A stretch of 64,000 nucleotides of DNA from Bradyrhizobium sp. LTSP885 (GTDB lineage Bacteria; Pseudomonadota; Alphaproteobacteria; Rhizobiales; Xanthobacteraceae), in the NCBI RefSeq assembly GCF_000938305.1, contig NZ_JYMT01000032.1, forward strand, positions 1 through 64,000, written 5' to 3'. A model generated the notes under the pieces. The model worked only from the letters and a program-made list of their open reading frames with translations. It was not told where the DNA came from and searched no databases. Position numbers and translations under genes: made by a program. Shown piece after piece: positions 53,075-64,000 of the stretch (the stretch's first letter is position 1; each line of letters begins with the position of its first letter).

Positions 53075-54388
53075 ATGGCGACAACTGAAGCGCAACTCGA
53101 AGCGGTGACGATGAAGCGTGTTACGCTGCGCATCATTCCCTTCCTGATGATCTGTTACTTCATTGCCTTCGTTGACCGGGTCAATGTGGGCTTCGCCGCC
53201 TTGCAGATGAATAGTGACATCGGGCTGTCGGCGGCAGCGTTCGGGCTTGGCGGTGGCCTGTTCTACATCACCTACGTCCTGTTCGAGGTGCCGAGTAATC
53301 TTGCGATGGCGAAGGTCGGCGCGAAGATCTGGATCGCACGGATCATGGTGTCGTGGGGACTAGTCTCCGCCTGCATGGCATTTGTGGTGGGACCGTATTC
53401 ATTCTTCGCGGTCCGCCTCCTCCTCGGCGCCGCGGAGGCCGGCTTCTTTCCGGGCGTGATTCTGTACCTGACATATTGGTTCCCTAAAGAATACCGCGGC
53501 CGCATCGTCGCGCTCTTCATGGTAGCGATCCCTCTCTCGAGCTTCTTCGGCTCGCCGATTTCGGCCAGCTTGCTTCAGTTTAACGGCTTGCTGGGGTTTC
53601 ACGGCTGGCAGTGGATGTTCGTGCTTGAGGCGGTTCCGGCTGTCATTCTCGGCATCGTCGCGTTCTTCTTTCTGGTCGATCGGCCTGAGGGGGCGCGATG
53701 GTTGAGCGAGGAGCAGCGACAGTGGCTCTCGGGCCGTCTAGCCCAGGAGAATTCATCGCCGGAAGCGAAGGTCGGCCATCTCTCGCTCTGGCAGGTCTTC
53801 TCCAACAAATATGTCCTGGCCGCTTCCCTGATCTACGCCGGGGCTTCCGGCGCGAGCCAGTGTCTGTCGCTGTGGCAGCCGCAGATCATCAAATCCTTCG
53901 GTCTGAGCGATATCCAGACCGGGCTGTTGAACTCGATACCGTTCGGCGTCGCGTCGGTGCTGATGCTGCTCTGGGGGCGCAATTCAGATCGGACCGGCGA
54001 ACGCAAATGGCACACGGCCATTCCGCTGGCGCTGCTGGCCGGAAGCCTTGCTGCGGCCGGTCTGACCGGCGCGCTGGTGCCGACGATCGCCATCCTGTGT
54101 GTAGCCGTAACGGCGACCTACATCATGAAGGGGCCGTTCTGGGCGCTGTCGACCGAATGGATGTCGGCAGGTGTCGCAGCCGCAGCGATCGCGCAGATCA
54201 ATGCGATTGGCAATCTGGGCGGGTTCTTCGGAAGCTATCTGCTCGGCACCATCAAGGACGCGACTGGAAGCTTCGCGCTCGGGCTGCTCCCGCTCGCCGG
54301 CTTGTCGGCCGTTGGATTTGTACTGGTCGTGTCGCTCAGCCGGCAGCAGATGCCATCAGGGTCACCGGCCGCGAGCGCCGCGCATTGA
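53075..54388 (+). CDS. MFS transporter (anion:cation symporter family)
   Basis: A 437-residue twelve-helix MFS protein. The N-terminal half shows the ACS-type YFIAFVDRVNVGFAALQMN and the loop NLAMAKVGAKIWIARIMVSWG; the middle has the WFPKEYRGRIVALF segment. The ACS family imports tartrate, phthalate, glucarate, and other small organic anions with protons. GGGAGG about 10 nt upstream of ATG 53075 supports the start over an in-frame codon at 53030. A TGACAG direct repeat lies 63 bp upstream. It probably imports a carboxylate sensed by the TctDE-like pair. Confidence 0.9.
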   Translation: MATTEAQLEAVTMKRVTLRIIPFLMICYFIAFVDRVNVGFAALQMNSDIGLSAAAFGLGGGLFYITYVLFEVPSNLAMAKVGAKIWIARIMVSWGLVSACMAFVVGPYSFFAVRLLLGAAEAGFFPGVILYLTYWFPKEYRGRIVALFMVAIPLSSFFGSPISASLLQFNGLLGFHGWQWMFVLEAVPAVILGIVAFFFLVDRPEGARWLSEEQRQWLSGRLAQENSSPEAKVGHLSLWQVFSNKYVLAASLIYAGASGASQCLSLWQPQIIKSFGLSDIQTGLLNSIPFGVASVLMLLWGRNSDRTGERKWHTAIPLALLAGSLAAAGLTGALVPTIAILCVAVTATYIMKGPFWALSTEWMSAGVAAAAIAQINAIGNLGGFFGSYLLGTIKDATGSFALGLLPLAGLSAVGFVLVVSLSRQQMPSGSPAASAAH

Positions 54389-54436
54389 TCGTGGTTTTCC
54401 GTATGCCACGAGGTATCCATCGCAGACGACGCGACG

Positions 54437-54453
54437 TGACAGCTTGCTGACAG
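54437..54453 (+). promoter_or_regulatory. Tandem TGACAG repeat before the 2-hydroxycarboxylate transporter gene
   Basis: TGACAG (54437-54442) and TGACAG (54448-54453) repeat with an 11-bp period; a CTAGGCT -10-like stretch follows at 54464. The first 20 bases equal those at 52996 except for one C/T change. The gene start is 116 bp downstream. This is probably a second binding site of the TctD-like regulator. Confidence 0.62.
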
Positions 54454-54568
54454 GTTGAGTGATCTAGGCTGTCGCCCGATAAGACGACCGGAACGGCGTT
54501 CGCCCCTCGGCCCACACGGCACAGGCGATTGTTGATATCTGGCAAAAAATACCGGGAGGAGAGCGGAC

Positions 54569-55972
54569 ATGGCCTCGCAGGACGCAGGCGGGATTGCTTC
54601 GCATCACGAGAGCACGGCGCGGTCGGTCGGTGAGAATTCGACGGGCGTCATCAGCCGTTTCTGGCCTGAGGGGTGGTGGCGTCTCACCGATATCCGGATC
54701 GGAATTGTCCCGGTTCCGATTTATGCCTTGCTCGTCGCTCTCGTCGCCGCACTGGTCTATACCGGCGAGATCAAGTCGGACGGGCCGACAATGATCGTGG
54801 TGCTGGTGCTTGGTGGCTTCACCTGCGCCGAGATCGGCAAGCGGATCCCGGTGCTGCGCAGCATCGGCGCCGGTGCGATCTTCGCCACCTTCATTCCGTC
54901 GGCGCTGGCCTTCTATCACCTGATCCCGGCGCAGGTCGAGACATCCATCATCGACTTCACCAAGTCGACCAATTTCCTCTACCTCTTCATCGCATCCATC
55001 ATTGTCGGCAGCATCTTTGCGATGGACCGCGATGTCCTGATCCGCGGCTTTCTGAAGATCTTCGTGCCGCTCGCGGTCGGCTCCGTCGTGGCCGCAATTG
55101 TCGGGACCGCGGTCGGCACCGCGCTCGGACTTGGCGCCTCGCATACGTTCTTCTACGTGGTCATCCCCATCATGGCCGGTGGCGTTGGTGAAGGTGCGAT
55201 TCCGCTGTCGATCGGGTACGCCGCGCTGACGGGCGTACCACAGGGCGAAGTCTTTGCGCAGGTCCTTCCGCCGGTCATGCTGGGGAGCCTAACGGCGATC
55301 ATTCTCGCTGGCACGCTCAATTTCGTCGGCAAGAAATATCCGAGCCTCACCGGTGAGGGCCGACTTCAGCCGCATCAAGACGGTGACATCGATGTCCAGG
55401 CGGTGCATGAGGAAGGCGGCGCCGAGCAGGGTGTCGGCCATGTCGGCGTGACCACGATCGCAGCCGCCGGGCTGACCGCGATCACGCTCTATCTCCTCGG
55501 CGTGCTCTGCCATCATTTGATCGGCTTGCCGGCGCCGGTCGCGATGCTGTTCCTGGCAGTGCTGGCCAAGCTGACCCGCGCAGTATCGCCGGAGCTGCAG
55601 CGCGGCGGATTGGTGGTCTACGAGTTCGTACGGACCAACATGACCTATCCGCTGCTGTTCGCAATCGGTGTCGCGTTGACGCCATGGGACAAGCTGGTCG
55701 CGGCGTTTCATTTCGCCAACATCATCACCATCGTGTCGACCGTGGTCACGATCATGGCGACCGGATTCGCGGTCGGCAAGTTTATGAATCTGTATCCGAT
55801 CGAAACAGCGATCGTGAACGCTTGCCACAGCGGACAAGGTGGAACCGGAGACGTCGCCATTCTGACCGCGGCCAACCGCATGCAGCTGATGCCGTTTGCC
55901 CAGATCGCGACCCGGATCGGCGGCGCGATCACCATCACGCTGGTCCTCATCATCATGGGTTACCTGAAATGA
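54569..55972 (+). CDS. 2-hydroxycarboxylate transporter (CitS/CimH type)
   Basis: A 467-residue membrane protein of the 2HCT family, which moves citrate, malate and similar acids with Na+ or H+. The two family reentrant-loop motifs are visible: GGVGEGAIPLS in the first half and GQGGTGDVAIL in the second. About eleven hydrophobic segments are present and the N-terminus is charged and cytosolic. GGGAGGAGAG precedes the ATG. The tandem TGACAG repeat upstream links it to the TctDE-like system. Aconitase and isocitrate dehydrogenase follow, which fits citrate use. Confidence 0.92.
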   Translation: MASQDAGGIASHHESTARSVGENSTGVISRFWPEGWWRLTDIRIGIVPVPIYALLVALVAALVYTGEIKSDGPTMIVVLVLGGFTCAEIGKRIPVLRSIGAGAIFATFIPSALAFYHLIPAQVETSIIDFTKSTNFLYLFIASIIVGSIFAMDRDVLIRGFLKIFVPLAVGSVVAAIVGTAVGTALGLGASHTFFYVVIPIMAGGVGEGAIPLSIGYAALTGVPQGEVFAQVLPPVMLGSLTAIILAGTLNFVGKKYPSLTGEGRLQPHQDGDIDVQAVHEEGGAEQGVGHVGVTTIAAAGLTAITLYLLGVLCHHLIGLPAPVAMLFLAVLAKLTRAVSPELQRGGLVVYEFVRTNMTYPLLFAIGVALTPWDKLVAAFHFANIITIVSTVVTIMATGFAVGKFMNLYPIETAIVNACHSGQGGTGDVAILTAANRMQLMPFAQIATRIGGAITITLVLIIMGYLK

Positions 55973-56036
55973 CCTCGTGGCACGGATCACCGCAATACCC
56001 GTCGAAGATCGTCTGCCCGAAAGGATCGTTGACCCC

Positions 56037-58733
<2,697 letters not shown>

Positions 58734-58782
58734 CGTGGGCTGATCCTATTGAACGCTTCACGATAATTCTGGAGAAACAGAG

Positions 58783-59808
58783 ATGTCAGGCAAAATTCCG
58801 GCGACGTTGATACCCGGTGACGGGATCGGTCCAGAGATCACGGAAGCGGTGACGCGCATCCTCGATGCAATGGGCGCACCATTCGAGTGGGATGTGCAGC
58901 AGGGCGGCATGGCCGGTATCCAGAGCGGCGGCGATCCGCTGCCGGGGACATTGATCGACAGCATCCGCCGCACCAAGCTGGCGCTGAAGGGGCCGCTGAC
59001 GACGCCTGTCGGTGGCGGCTTTCGCTCGGTGAACGTACGACTGCGCGAGGAGTTCGAGCTCTATGCCAATTTGCGGCCGGTGAAGACCATGGTGCCCGGC
59101 GGGCGCTATGAGGACATCGACCTCGTTCTGGTCCGGGAGAATATCGAAGGCCTTTACGTGGCGTTCGAGCATTTCATCGCCGTCGGCGACGATCCGCATG
59201 CGGTCGCGATCTCCTCGGGCGTCAACACGCACGCGGAGGCGCGGCGGATTGTCCGCTTTGCATTCGAGTATGCGCTGGCTCACGGCCGGAAAAAGGTCAC
59301 CGTGGTGCATAAGGCGAATGTGCTGAAGGCGCTGACCGGGCTGTTCCTGCAGGCCGGCCGCGAGATCGCCAAGGAATATGAGGGGCGTGTCGCGATGGAC
59401 GACCGCATCGTCGATGCCTGCGCCATGCAGCTCGTGATGAATCCCTGGCAGTTCGATGTCATCGTCACCACCAATTTGTTCGGCGATATCCTGTCCGACC
59501 TGATGTCAGGCCTCGTCGGCGGACTCGGCATGGCACCGGGCGCCAATATCGGCGAAAAGGCTGCGATCTTCGAGGCGGTGCACGGCTCAGCCCCGGATAT
59601 CGCGGGCAAGGGGATCGCCAATCCGCTCGCGCTGCTGCTGGCGGCCGCGTTGATGCTCAAGCACGTCAACAAGGACGATCAGGCCGTCAGGTTGCGGACC
59701 GCGATCGAGCAGACCTTACAGATCGACAATGTGCGGACGGCGGATCTTGGCGGCAAGGTCTCGACAGCCGATTTTGCCAGCGCGGTGATCAAACGCCTCG
59801 CGGCGTGA
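58783..59808 (+). CDS. NAD-type isocitrate dehydrogenase-like beta-decarboxylating dehydrogenase
   Basis: A 341-residue metal-dependent decarboxylating dehydrogenase. PGDGIGPEI at the start, SVNVRLREEFELYANLRPVKT and the VREN-IEGLYV loop favour isocitrate dehydrogenase over isopropylmalate or tartrate dehydrogenase. The catalytic Lys-Asp segments (VVHKANVLK, DRIVDACAMQLV, NLFGDILSDL) are intact. It should convert isocitrate to 2-oxoglutarate. It follows acnA directly, so citrate entering by the 2HCT protein could be taken to 2-oxoglutarate by these three genes. The gene is distinct from the larger NADP-type enzyme usual in alphaproteobacteria. Confidence 0.88.
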   Translation: MSGKIPATLIPGDGIGPEITEAVTRILDAMGAPFEWDVQQGGMAGIQSGGDPLPGTLIDSIRRTKLALKGPLTTPVGGGFRSVNVRLREEFELYANLRPVKTMVPGGRYEDIDLVLVRENIEGLYVAFEHFIAVGDDPHAVAISSGVNTHAEARRIVRFAFEYALAHGRKKVTVVHKANVLKALTGLFLQAGREIAKEYEGRVAMDDRIVDACAMQLVMNPWQFDVIVTTNLFGDILSDLMSGLVGGLGMAPGANIGEKAAIFEAVHGSAPDIAGKGIANPLALLLAAALMLKHVNKDDQAVRLRTAIEQTLQIDNVRTADLGGKVSTADFASAVIKRLAA

Positions 59809-59837
59809 CCGCCCGGACAGGGGATGATGGGCTCGGC

Positions 59838-59882
59838 TCGTGCCGCCGTTCGAGGCACCGGCACGAAGCAAAACTGTTTTTT
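59838..59882 (+). terminator. Terminator after isocitrate dehydrogenase
   Basis: TCGTGCCG (59838-59845) and CGGCACGA (59859-59866) form an 8-bp stem, followed by AGCAAAACTG and a T6 run at 59877-59882; GCAAAA and TTTTGC form a second small dyad. It separates the citrate genes from the acetolactate-synthase-like gene. Confidence 0.6.
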
Positions 59883-59957
59883 GCAATTGACGAAACCGTT
59901 GGTCGAAGCACCGGCGTCTCGCCGTAGGCAGATCGATCGACAGCAGGGAGTGGATAG

Positions 59958-61607
59958 ATGGTTAAGGGTTCTGACCTGTTGGTCGCGGCATTGGAGCATG
60001 AGGGCGTCGACCGCATCTTTGGCGTGCCGGGCGAGGAAAACCTTGATGTTGTCGAGTCGCTTCGGAATTCGAAGATCGAGCTGGTGCTGACCCGGCACGA
60101 GCAGGCCGCAGCGTTCATGGCGGCGACCCACGGCCGGCTTACTGGCCGTCCGGGCGTGTGCATCGCGACGCTCGGCCCCGGCGCGCTGAATTTCTCGACC
60201 GGCGCGGCCTACGCGCATCTCGGCGCCATGCCGATGCTGATGCTCACGGGGCAAAAGGCGATCATGAGCAGCCGCCAGGCGCGCTTCCAGATCGTCGACG
60301 TCATTGCTGCGATGAAGCCGCTGACCAAGATGTCGCGGCAGATCGTCAGCGCTGCGAGCATTCCGACGTTGGTCCGCGATGCGTTTCGGGTTGCGATGGA
60401 GGAACGGCCGGGGCCGGTTCTTCTCGAACTCCCGGAAGACATTGCCGGAGACGAGGTCGAGCCGGTCCCGATGGTGCCGATCCACCCCATCGATATCCCG
60501 GTGGCGCATCGCGCCGCGCTCGATCGTGCCGCGGCGATCATTCTGGCCGCGAAGAGGCCGCTGATCATGCTGGGCGCGGCGGCGAGCCGGCCGCGTTCGA
60601 CGTTCGGTATTGCCAGCTTCGTGCGGCGCACCGGCATCCCGTTCTTCACGACCCAGATGGGCAAGGGGACGGTACCCGGCGGCACCAGTCTCTATATGGG
60701 AACAACCGCGCTTTCCGAGCGCGATTATGTCCATGAGGCGATCGACCAGGCCGACCTGATCATCGCGATCGGCCATGATACCGTGGAGAAGCCGCCATTC
60801 ATCATGGGACCGCAGGGTCCCCAGGTGATCCACGTCAGCTATACGCCGGCGACGGTGGAGCAGGTCTATTTCCCGGATGCCGAGGTCGTCGGTGACGTCG
60901 GACCGAGCCTCGAGGTGCTGGCCGACCGGGTCGAGGGCAAGCTGCCGAACGCCAAGGCGCTGCTGCCGTTGCGCGAGGGCATTCTTGGCCGCATCGCGGA
61001 TCGCGCCACCGAAAGCCGCTGGCCGGTGACGCCGCAGCGGCTGGTGCACGATATCCGCCAGGTGATTCCGGAGAACGGCATCGTTGCGCTCGACAACGGC
61101 ATGTACAAGATCTGGTTCGCGCGCAATTACCGGACCTATGTGGCTAACACGCTGCTGCTCGACAATGCGCTCGCCACCATGGGCGCCGGCCTGCCGTCGG
61201 CGATGATGGCGGCGATGCTGCATCCGGACCGTCGCGTGATGGCGATCTGCGGCGACGGTGGTTTCATGATGAACAGCCAGGAATTGGAGACTGCGGTCCG
61301 CCTCAAGCTCAACCTGGTCGTGTTGGTCCTCAATGATGGCGCCTACGGCATGATCCGCTGGAAGCAGGCGGTCGACGCGTTCCCGGATTTCGGCCTCACC
61401 TTCGGCAATCCCGACTTCGTCCGTTATGCCGAGTCCTATGGTGCCAAGGGCTCACGCGTCACTTCGATAGACGGGCTGCTGCCGACGCTGGAAGCCGCCT
61501 TCAAGGGCGGCGGCGTCCATCTCGTCGACGTGGCAATCGATTATTCCGAGAATACCCGCGTGCTGGTCGATGAACTTCAGGCCGCGGCGCAGCATCGGCG
61601 GGCATAA
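59958..61607 (+). CDS. Acetolactate-synthase-like ThDP enzyme (large subunit)
   Basis: A 549-residue thiamine-diphosphate enzyme. The catalytic Glu lies in RHEQAAAFMAA. The ThDP/Mg motif is GDGGFMMNSQELETAVRLKLN...ND. The overall pattern (IFGVPGEENLDVVES start, MLTGQKAIMSSRQARFQ, TTQMGKGTVP) matches the catabolic, non-FAD-regulated acetolactate synthase group. No small regulatory subunit gene follows, which fits a catabolic enzyme. It decarboxylates pyruvate or another 2-keto acid and joins it to an acceptor; the real substrate is open (benzoylformate- or glyoxylate-type activity is possible). It is 45 bp before an alcohol dehydrogenase gene. Confidence 0.88.
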   Translation: MVKGSDLLVAALEHEGVDRIFGVPGEENLDVVESLRNSKIELVLTRHEQAAAFMAATHGRLTGRPGVCIATLGPGALNFSTGAAYAHLGAMPMLMLTGQKAIMSSRQARFQIVDVIAAMKPLTKMSRQIVSAASIPTLVRDAFRVAMEERPGPVLLELPEDIAGDEVEPVPMVPIHPIDIPVAHRAALDRAAAIILAAKRPLIMLGAAASRPRSTFGIASFVRRTGIPFFTTQMGKGTVPGGTSLYMGTTALSERDYVHEAIDQADLIIAIGHDTVEKPPFIMGPQGPQVIHVSYTPATVEQVYFPDAEVVGDVGPSLEVLADRVEGKLPNAKALLPLREGILGRIADRATESRWPVTPQRLVHDIRQVIPENGIVALDNGMYKIWFARNYRTYVANTLLLDNALATMGAGLPSAMMAAMLHPDRRVMAICGDGGFMMNSQELETAVRLKLNLVVLVLNDGAYGMIRWKQAVDAFPDFGLTFGNPDFVRYAESYGAKGSRVTSIDGLLPTLEAAFKGGGVHLVDVAIDYSENTRVLVDELQAAAQHRRA

Positions 61608-61651
61608 GCCGGACGCATGAGCCAGTTTGGCGGGACCAAAGGATCGGGAAC

Positions 61652-62848
61652 ATGATCGGAAAATTCACCTTTCAGGCGCCGTCGAACATCTTGTTCGAGC
61701 CGGGCGCCTCGCAAAAAATCGACGAACTGGTCGCCGGCTATGGTGCGCGGCGCGTCATGCTGGTGACCGATAAGGGCGTGCGCGGGGCAGGGCTGACGCG
61801 GGGCGCCGAGGCTGCGCTGGCGGCGGCCGGCATCGAGGTCAGCGTCTTCGACGACGTTGTCGCCGATCCGCCGTCGCATGTCGTGGAAGCCGCTGTTGCG
61901 GCAGCTCGGGCCAACCAGACCGAACTTGTGCTGTCGATCGGCGGCGGCAGCGCGTTGGATACCGCCAAGCTCGTGGCCTATCTTGCCAAGACTCCGGACC
62001 GTCTTGACGACATCTATGGCGTCGGACTGGCGAAAGGCAAGCGCCTGCCGTTGCTGCTGGCGCCGACCACGGCCGGCACAGGCTCGGAAGTCACGCCGAT
62101 CGCGATCGTCACCACGCCAACCACCGAGAAGAAAGGCGTCGTCTCGCCGGTGCTGATTCCGGACTGGGCGATCCTCGATCCCGAACTGACGCTGGGCCTT
62201 CCGGCGCCGGTTACGGCGGCGACCGGCATCGACGCCATGGTGCATGCGATCGAGGCCTATACCAGCAAGGTCAGGAAGAACCCGATGTCCGACCAACTGG
62301 CGCGGCAGGCGCTCGGGCTGCTGTCGGCCAACATCCGCCGCGCCTGCCAGAACGGCGGCGACCTGGCGGCGCGCTCGCAGATGCTGCTGGGATCGATGCT
62401 TGCGGGAATGGCGTTCGCCAATGCGCCGGTCGCTGCCGTCCATGCACTGGCCTATCCGATCGGCGCGATCTTCCATGTTCCGCACGGGCTGTCCAACGCG
62501 CTGGTGCTGCGCCACGTGCTCGAGTTCAATCTTTCGGCGGCCGAAGCGCTCTATGCGGAACTCGCCGAGATCGTCAGGCCCGGCCTGCATGCGACCACCC
62601 AGGCGGAAAAGGCGCGTGCCTTCATCGACGAGATGACGTCGATCGGTCGCGATTGCCAGGTCCCGGCGTCGCTGGCGGCGGTCGGCATCGGCCGGGACGA
62701 CCTGAAAAGACTCGCCGAGGACGCGATGAAGCAGACGCGCCTTCTGGTCAACAATCCCCGGGAGCTGACGCTGGAAGACGCCTACGCGATCTACAGCGCC
62801 GCTTTCGACGATAGCAGCAATCGCTACGTGCAGGCCTCCCATGGCTGA
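61652..62848 (+). CDS. Iron-containing alcohol dehydrogenase
   Basis: A 398-residue group III (iron-type) alcohol dehydrogenase. It has the NAD motif GGGSALDTAK near residues 95-104, the metal Asp and His in TGIDAMVHAIEAY, and the later histidines in AAVHALAYPIGAIFHVPHGLSN. It should oxidise or reduce a small alcohol or aldehyde. It overlaps the PhaE-like gene by 8 bp, so it is in the same transcript as the PHA synthase subunits. Reduction of an aldehyde to a hydroxyacid monomer, for example 4-hydroxybutyrate from succinate semialdehyde, would fit but is not shown by the sequence. Confidence 0.9.
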   Translation: MIGKFTFQAPSNILFEPGASQKIDELVAGYGARRVMLVTDKGVRGAGLTRGAEAALAAAGIEVSVFDDVVADPPSHVVEAAVAAARANQTELVLSIGGGSALDTAKLVAYLAKTPDRLDDIYGVGLAKGKRLPLLLAPTTAGTGSEVTPIAIVTTPTTEKKGVVSPVLIPDWAILDPELTLGLPAPVTAATGIDAMVHAIEAYTSKVRKNPMSDQLARQALGLLSANIRRACQNGGDLAARSQMLLGSMLAGMAFANAPVAAVHALAYPIGAIFHVPHGLSNALVLRHVLEFNLSAAEALYAELAEIVRPGLHATTQAEKARAFIDEMTSIGRDCQVPASLAAVGIGRDDLKRLAEDAMKQTRLLVNNPRELTLEDAYAIYSAAFDDSSNRYVQASHG

Positions 62849-63518
62849 GCAAAGTGACGCCAGCCCGTTTGGGCCGGTCGCTGCGCAGTGGATGGAGTCC
62901 TGGCGCGCGATGCTTGGCACCGGCGCCGGGATCAGCGAGAGCTGGTCGAATTCGATGCTGCCCTTCATCATGAAGCGCGCCGCCGAGAGCGGCTTCGGCA
63001 TGGCGGCGGGCAACGATCTCGCCGAAGCCATCGAGCGGATGGCGGGAGGACCGCGGCTGGCCGACGTTCTGGATTTTGACCGGAAGCTTGCCAGCGTTGC
63101 GGTGGCCTGGAGCGAGTTGCAGAGCAAGCTTGCGGCCTATCACGTCGTCGCCGCGCGGCCCTGGATGCGCGCTGCCGAGCAGTACAATGCGCGCCGGCCG
63201 CAGCCCGGTGGCGCCGAGCCGAACGCCGGCTGGCGCGAGCAACTCGGCGCCTGGAACCAGCTTGCCAATGAGGAACTGATCGCCAACCAGCGCACCGAGG
63301 ACTTCCTGGTCGCGCAAAAGCAATTGTTGCAGGCGGCGACGGAATTCCGCGCCCGGCAATCCGACATCGCCGACACGATCGCGGCCGTGCTGGGAGTTCC
63401 AACCCAACGCGATTTCGACGACGTCACCCGCCAGCTCACCGAACTCAGGCGCGAGATGCGTGCTCTGGAACGCCGGATCGGTACGTCCGGCGAGCCACCA
63501 CCGCGAGGTGACGCATGA
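62841..63518 (+). CDS. phaE: PHA synthase subunit E-like protein
   Basis: A 225-residue protein directly before phaC, matching the PhaE type of class III polyhydroxyalkanoate synthase: a mostly alpha-helical acidic protein with a C-terminal coiled-coil-like helix (QRDFDDVTRQLTELRREMRALERRIG). The N-terminal WMESWRAMLGTGAG helix and the middle FLVAQKQLLQAATEFRARQ are typical of this loosely conserved family. It forms a complex with PhaC that polymerises hydroxyacyl-CoA. The start overlaps the alcohol dehydrogenase stop, and its own stop overlaps the phaC ATG. Sequence divergence in the family is high, so the name rests partly on context. Confidence 0.8.
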   Translation: MAEQSDASPFGPVAAQWMESWRAMLGTGAGISESWSNSMLPFIMKRAAESGFGMAAGNDLAEAIERMAGGPRLADVLDFDRKLASVAVAWSELQSKLAAYHVVAARPWMRAAEQYNARRPQPGGAEPNAGWREQLGAWNQLANEELIANQRTEDFLVAQKQLLQAATEFRARQSDIADTIAAVLGVPTQRDFDDVTRQLTELRREMRALERRIGTSGEPPPRGDA

Positions 63519-64000
63519 GCAGCCAGACGCCGAACAAGGGGGCGGCCGGCGGGTTCGCCGACATGACGGACAAGCTGCTCAAGGCCGGCAAGCTGCTGTC
63601 TGATATCAAGGACCGGGACGTCGATGTCGGAGCGACGCCGAAGAAGCTCGTGATGCGTCGCGACAAGGTCGAGCTGTTTCGCTATGAGCCGCTGACCGAA
63701 CAGAAGGTCAGGACGCCGGTGCTGCTGGCCTATGGCCTGATCGGCCGCTATACCATGGCGGACCTGCAGGAAGACCGCTCGCTGGTCCGCAGCCTGCTGT
63801 CGCAGGGGTTGGACCTCTGGCTGATCGACTGGGGCCAGCCCACCCGTACCGAGCGCTGGCTGACGATCGACGATTACGTCGACGACTATATCCACGCCGC
63901 GGTGGAGCGCGTCTGCCGCGAGACCGGGCATGACCGGATCACGCTGCTCGGCATCTGCGAAGGTGGCGTGTTCACGACCTGCTACGCCGCGCTTCACCCG
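63515..64000 (+). CDS. phaC: PHA synthase subunit C, N-terminal part (cut by the window end)
   Basis: The first 162 residues of a class III-type PhaC are present. The catalytic cysteine lies in the lipase-like box GICEGG (C148), and LLAYGLIGRYTMADLQEDRSLVRSL and DLWLIDWGQPT precede it. The enzyme polymerises (R)-3-hydroxyacyl-CoA together with PhaE. The catalytic Asp and His lie beyond the window. The ATG at 63515 overlaps the previous stop by 4 bp. Linkage to an iron-type alcohol dehydrogenase and an acetolactate-synthase-like gene is unusual for PHA loci. Confidence 0.92.
   Translation, partial: MSSQTPNKGAAGGFADMTDKLLKAGKLLSDIKDRDVDVGATPKKLVMRRDKVELFRYEPLTEQKVRTPVLLAYGLIGRYTMADLQEDRSLVRSLLSQGLDLWLIDWGQPTRTERWLTIDDYVDDYIHAAVERVCRETGHDRITLLGICEGGVFTTCYAALHP

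Noticed and set aside
59854-59869. Sigma-54-like GGCAC stretch before the acetolactate-synthase-like gene
   Set aside because: The GG-to-GC spacing is 12 bp and the sequence is better explained as the right arm of a terminator hairpin.

Overview
The window is 64 kb of GC-rich, densely packed alphaproteobacterial chromosome. Several things point to a Bradyrhizobium-like member of the Rhizobiales: a fused LivM-LivG protein, very many ABC solute-binding proteins, a two-subunit (class III-type) PHA synthase, and an intergenic palindrome around 12.65 kb of a kind I recall from Bradyrhizobium genomes. The genus is an inference. I see no rRNA, tRNA, CRISPR array, insertion sequence or prophage.

Region 1 (0-17.1 kb). 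After a truncated LysR gene comes a branched-chain-type ABC importer on the minus strand (livF, fused livMG, livH, binding protein). A plus-strand run follows: alpha/beta hydrolase, Asp/Glu-racemase-fold protein, Ohr peroxidase, SCP-x-type thiolase, a DUF35-SDR fusion, a cyclase-family hydrolase and a second binding protein paralogous to the first. Two divergent acyl-CoA ligases and a LysR gene close the region. It looks like uptake, CoA activation and breakdown of an unidentified organic acid. Four of its enzyme folds lack the usual catalytic residues. One A/T-rich dyad recurs at 6.55 kb and 14.43 kb.

Region 2 (17.2-37.8 kb) is a cyclic-amide/hydantoin island. A co-directional run encodes two N-carbamoyl-D-amino-acid hydrolases, a polar-amino-acid ABC importer with two binding proteins, a deacetylase-fold protein (possibly a cyclic imidase), an orphan family-5 binding protein, an amidohydrolase and a flavin reductase-like protein. 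A hydantoin racemase and a hydantoinase/dihydropyrimidinase are divergent from each other. An epimerase, an SDR and a flavoprotein follow, and then a dipeptide-type ABC importer behind a good sigma-54-type promoter.

Region 3 (37.9-49.7 kb). A GntR regulator with two winged helices is divergent from a DHDPS-family aldolase, an orphan LIV-type binding protein and the 5-oxoprolinase genes pxpABC. A second sigma-54-type promoter precedes a complete five-gene dipeptide-type ABC importer.

Region 4 (49.7-59.9 kb) looks like tri/dicarboxylate sensing and use. It has a TctDE-like two-component pair, a divergent binding protein with no permease, an MFS transporter, a 2-hydroxycarboxylate (CitS-type) transporter, aconitase and an isocitrate dehydrogenase. 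Both transporters are preceded by the same tandem TGACAG repeat with an 11-bp period, a likely response-regulator site.

Region 5 (59.9-64 kb) holds an acetolactate-synthase-like enzyme, an iron-type alcohol dehydrogenase, a PhaE-like subunit and the start of PHA synthase phaC, which runs off the window.
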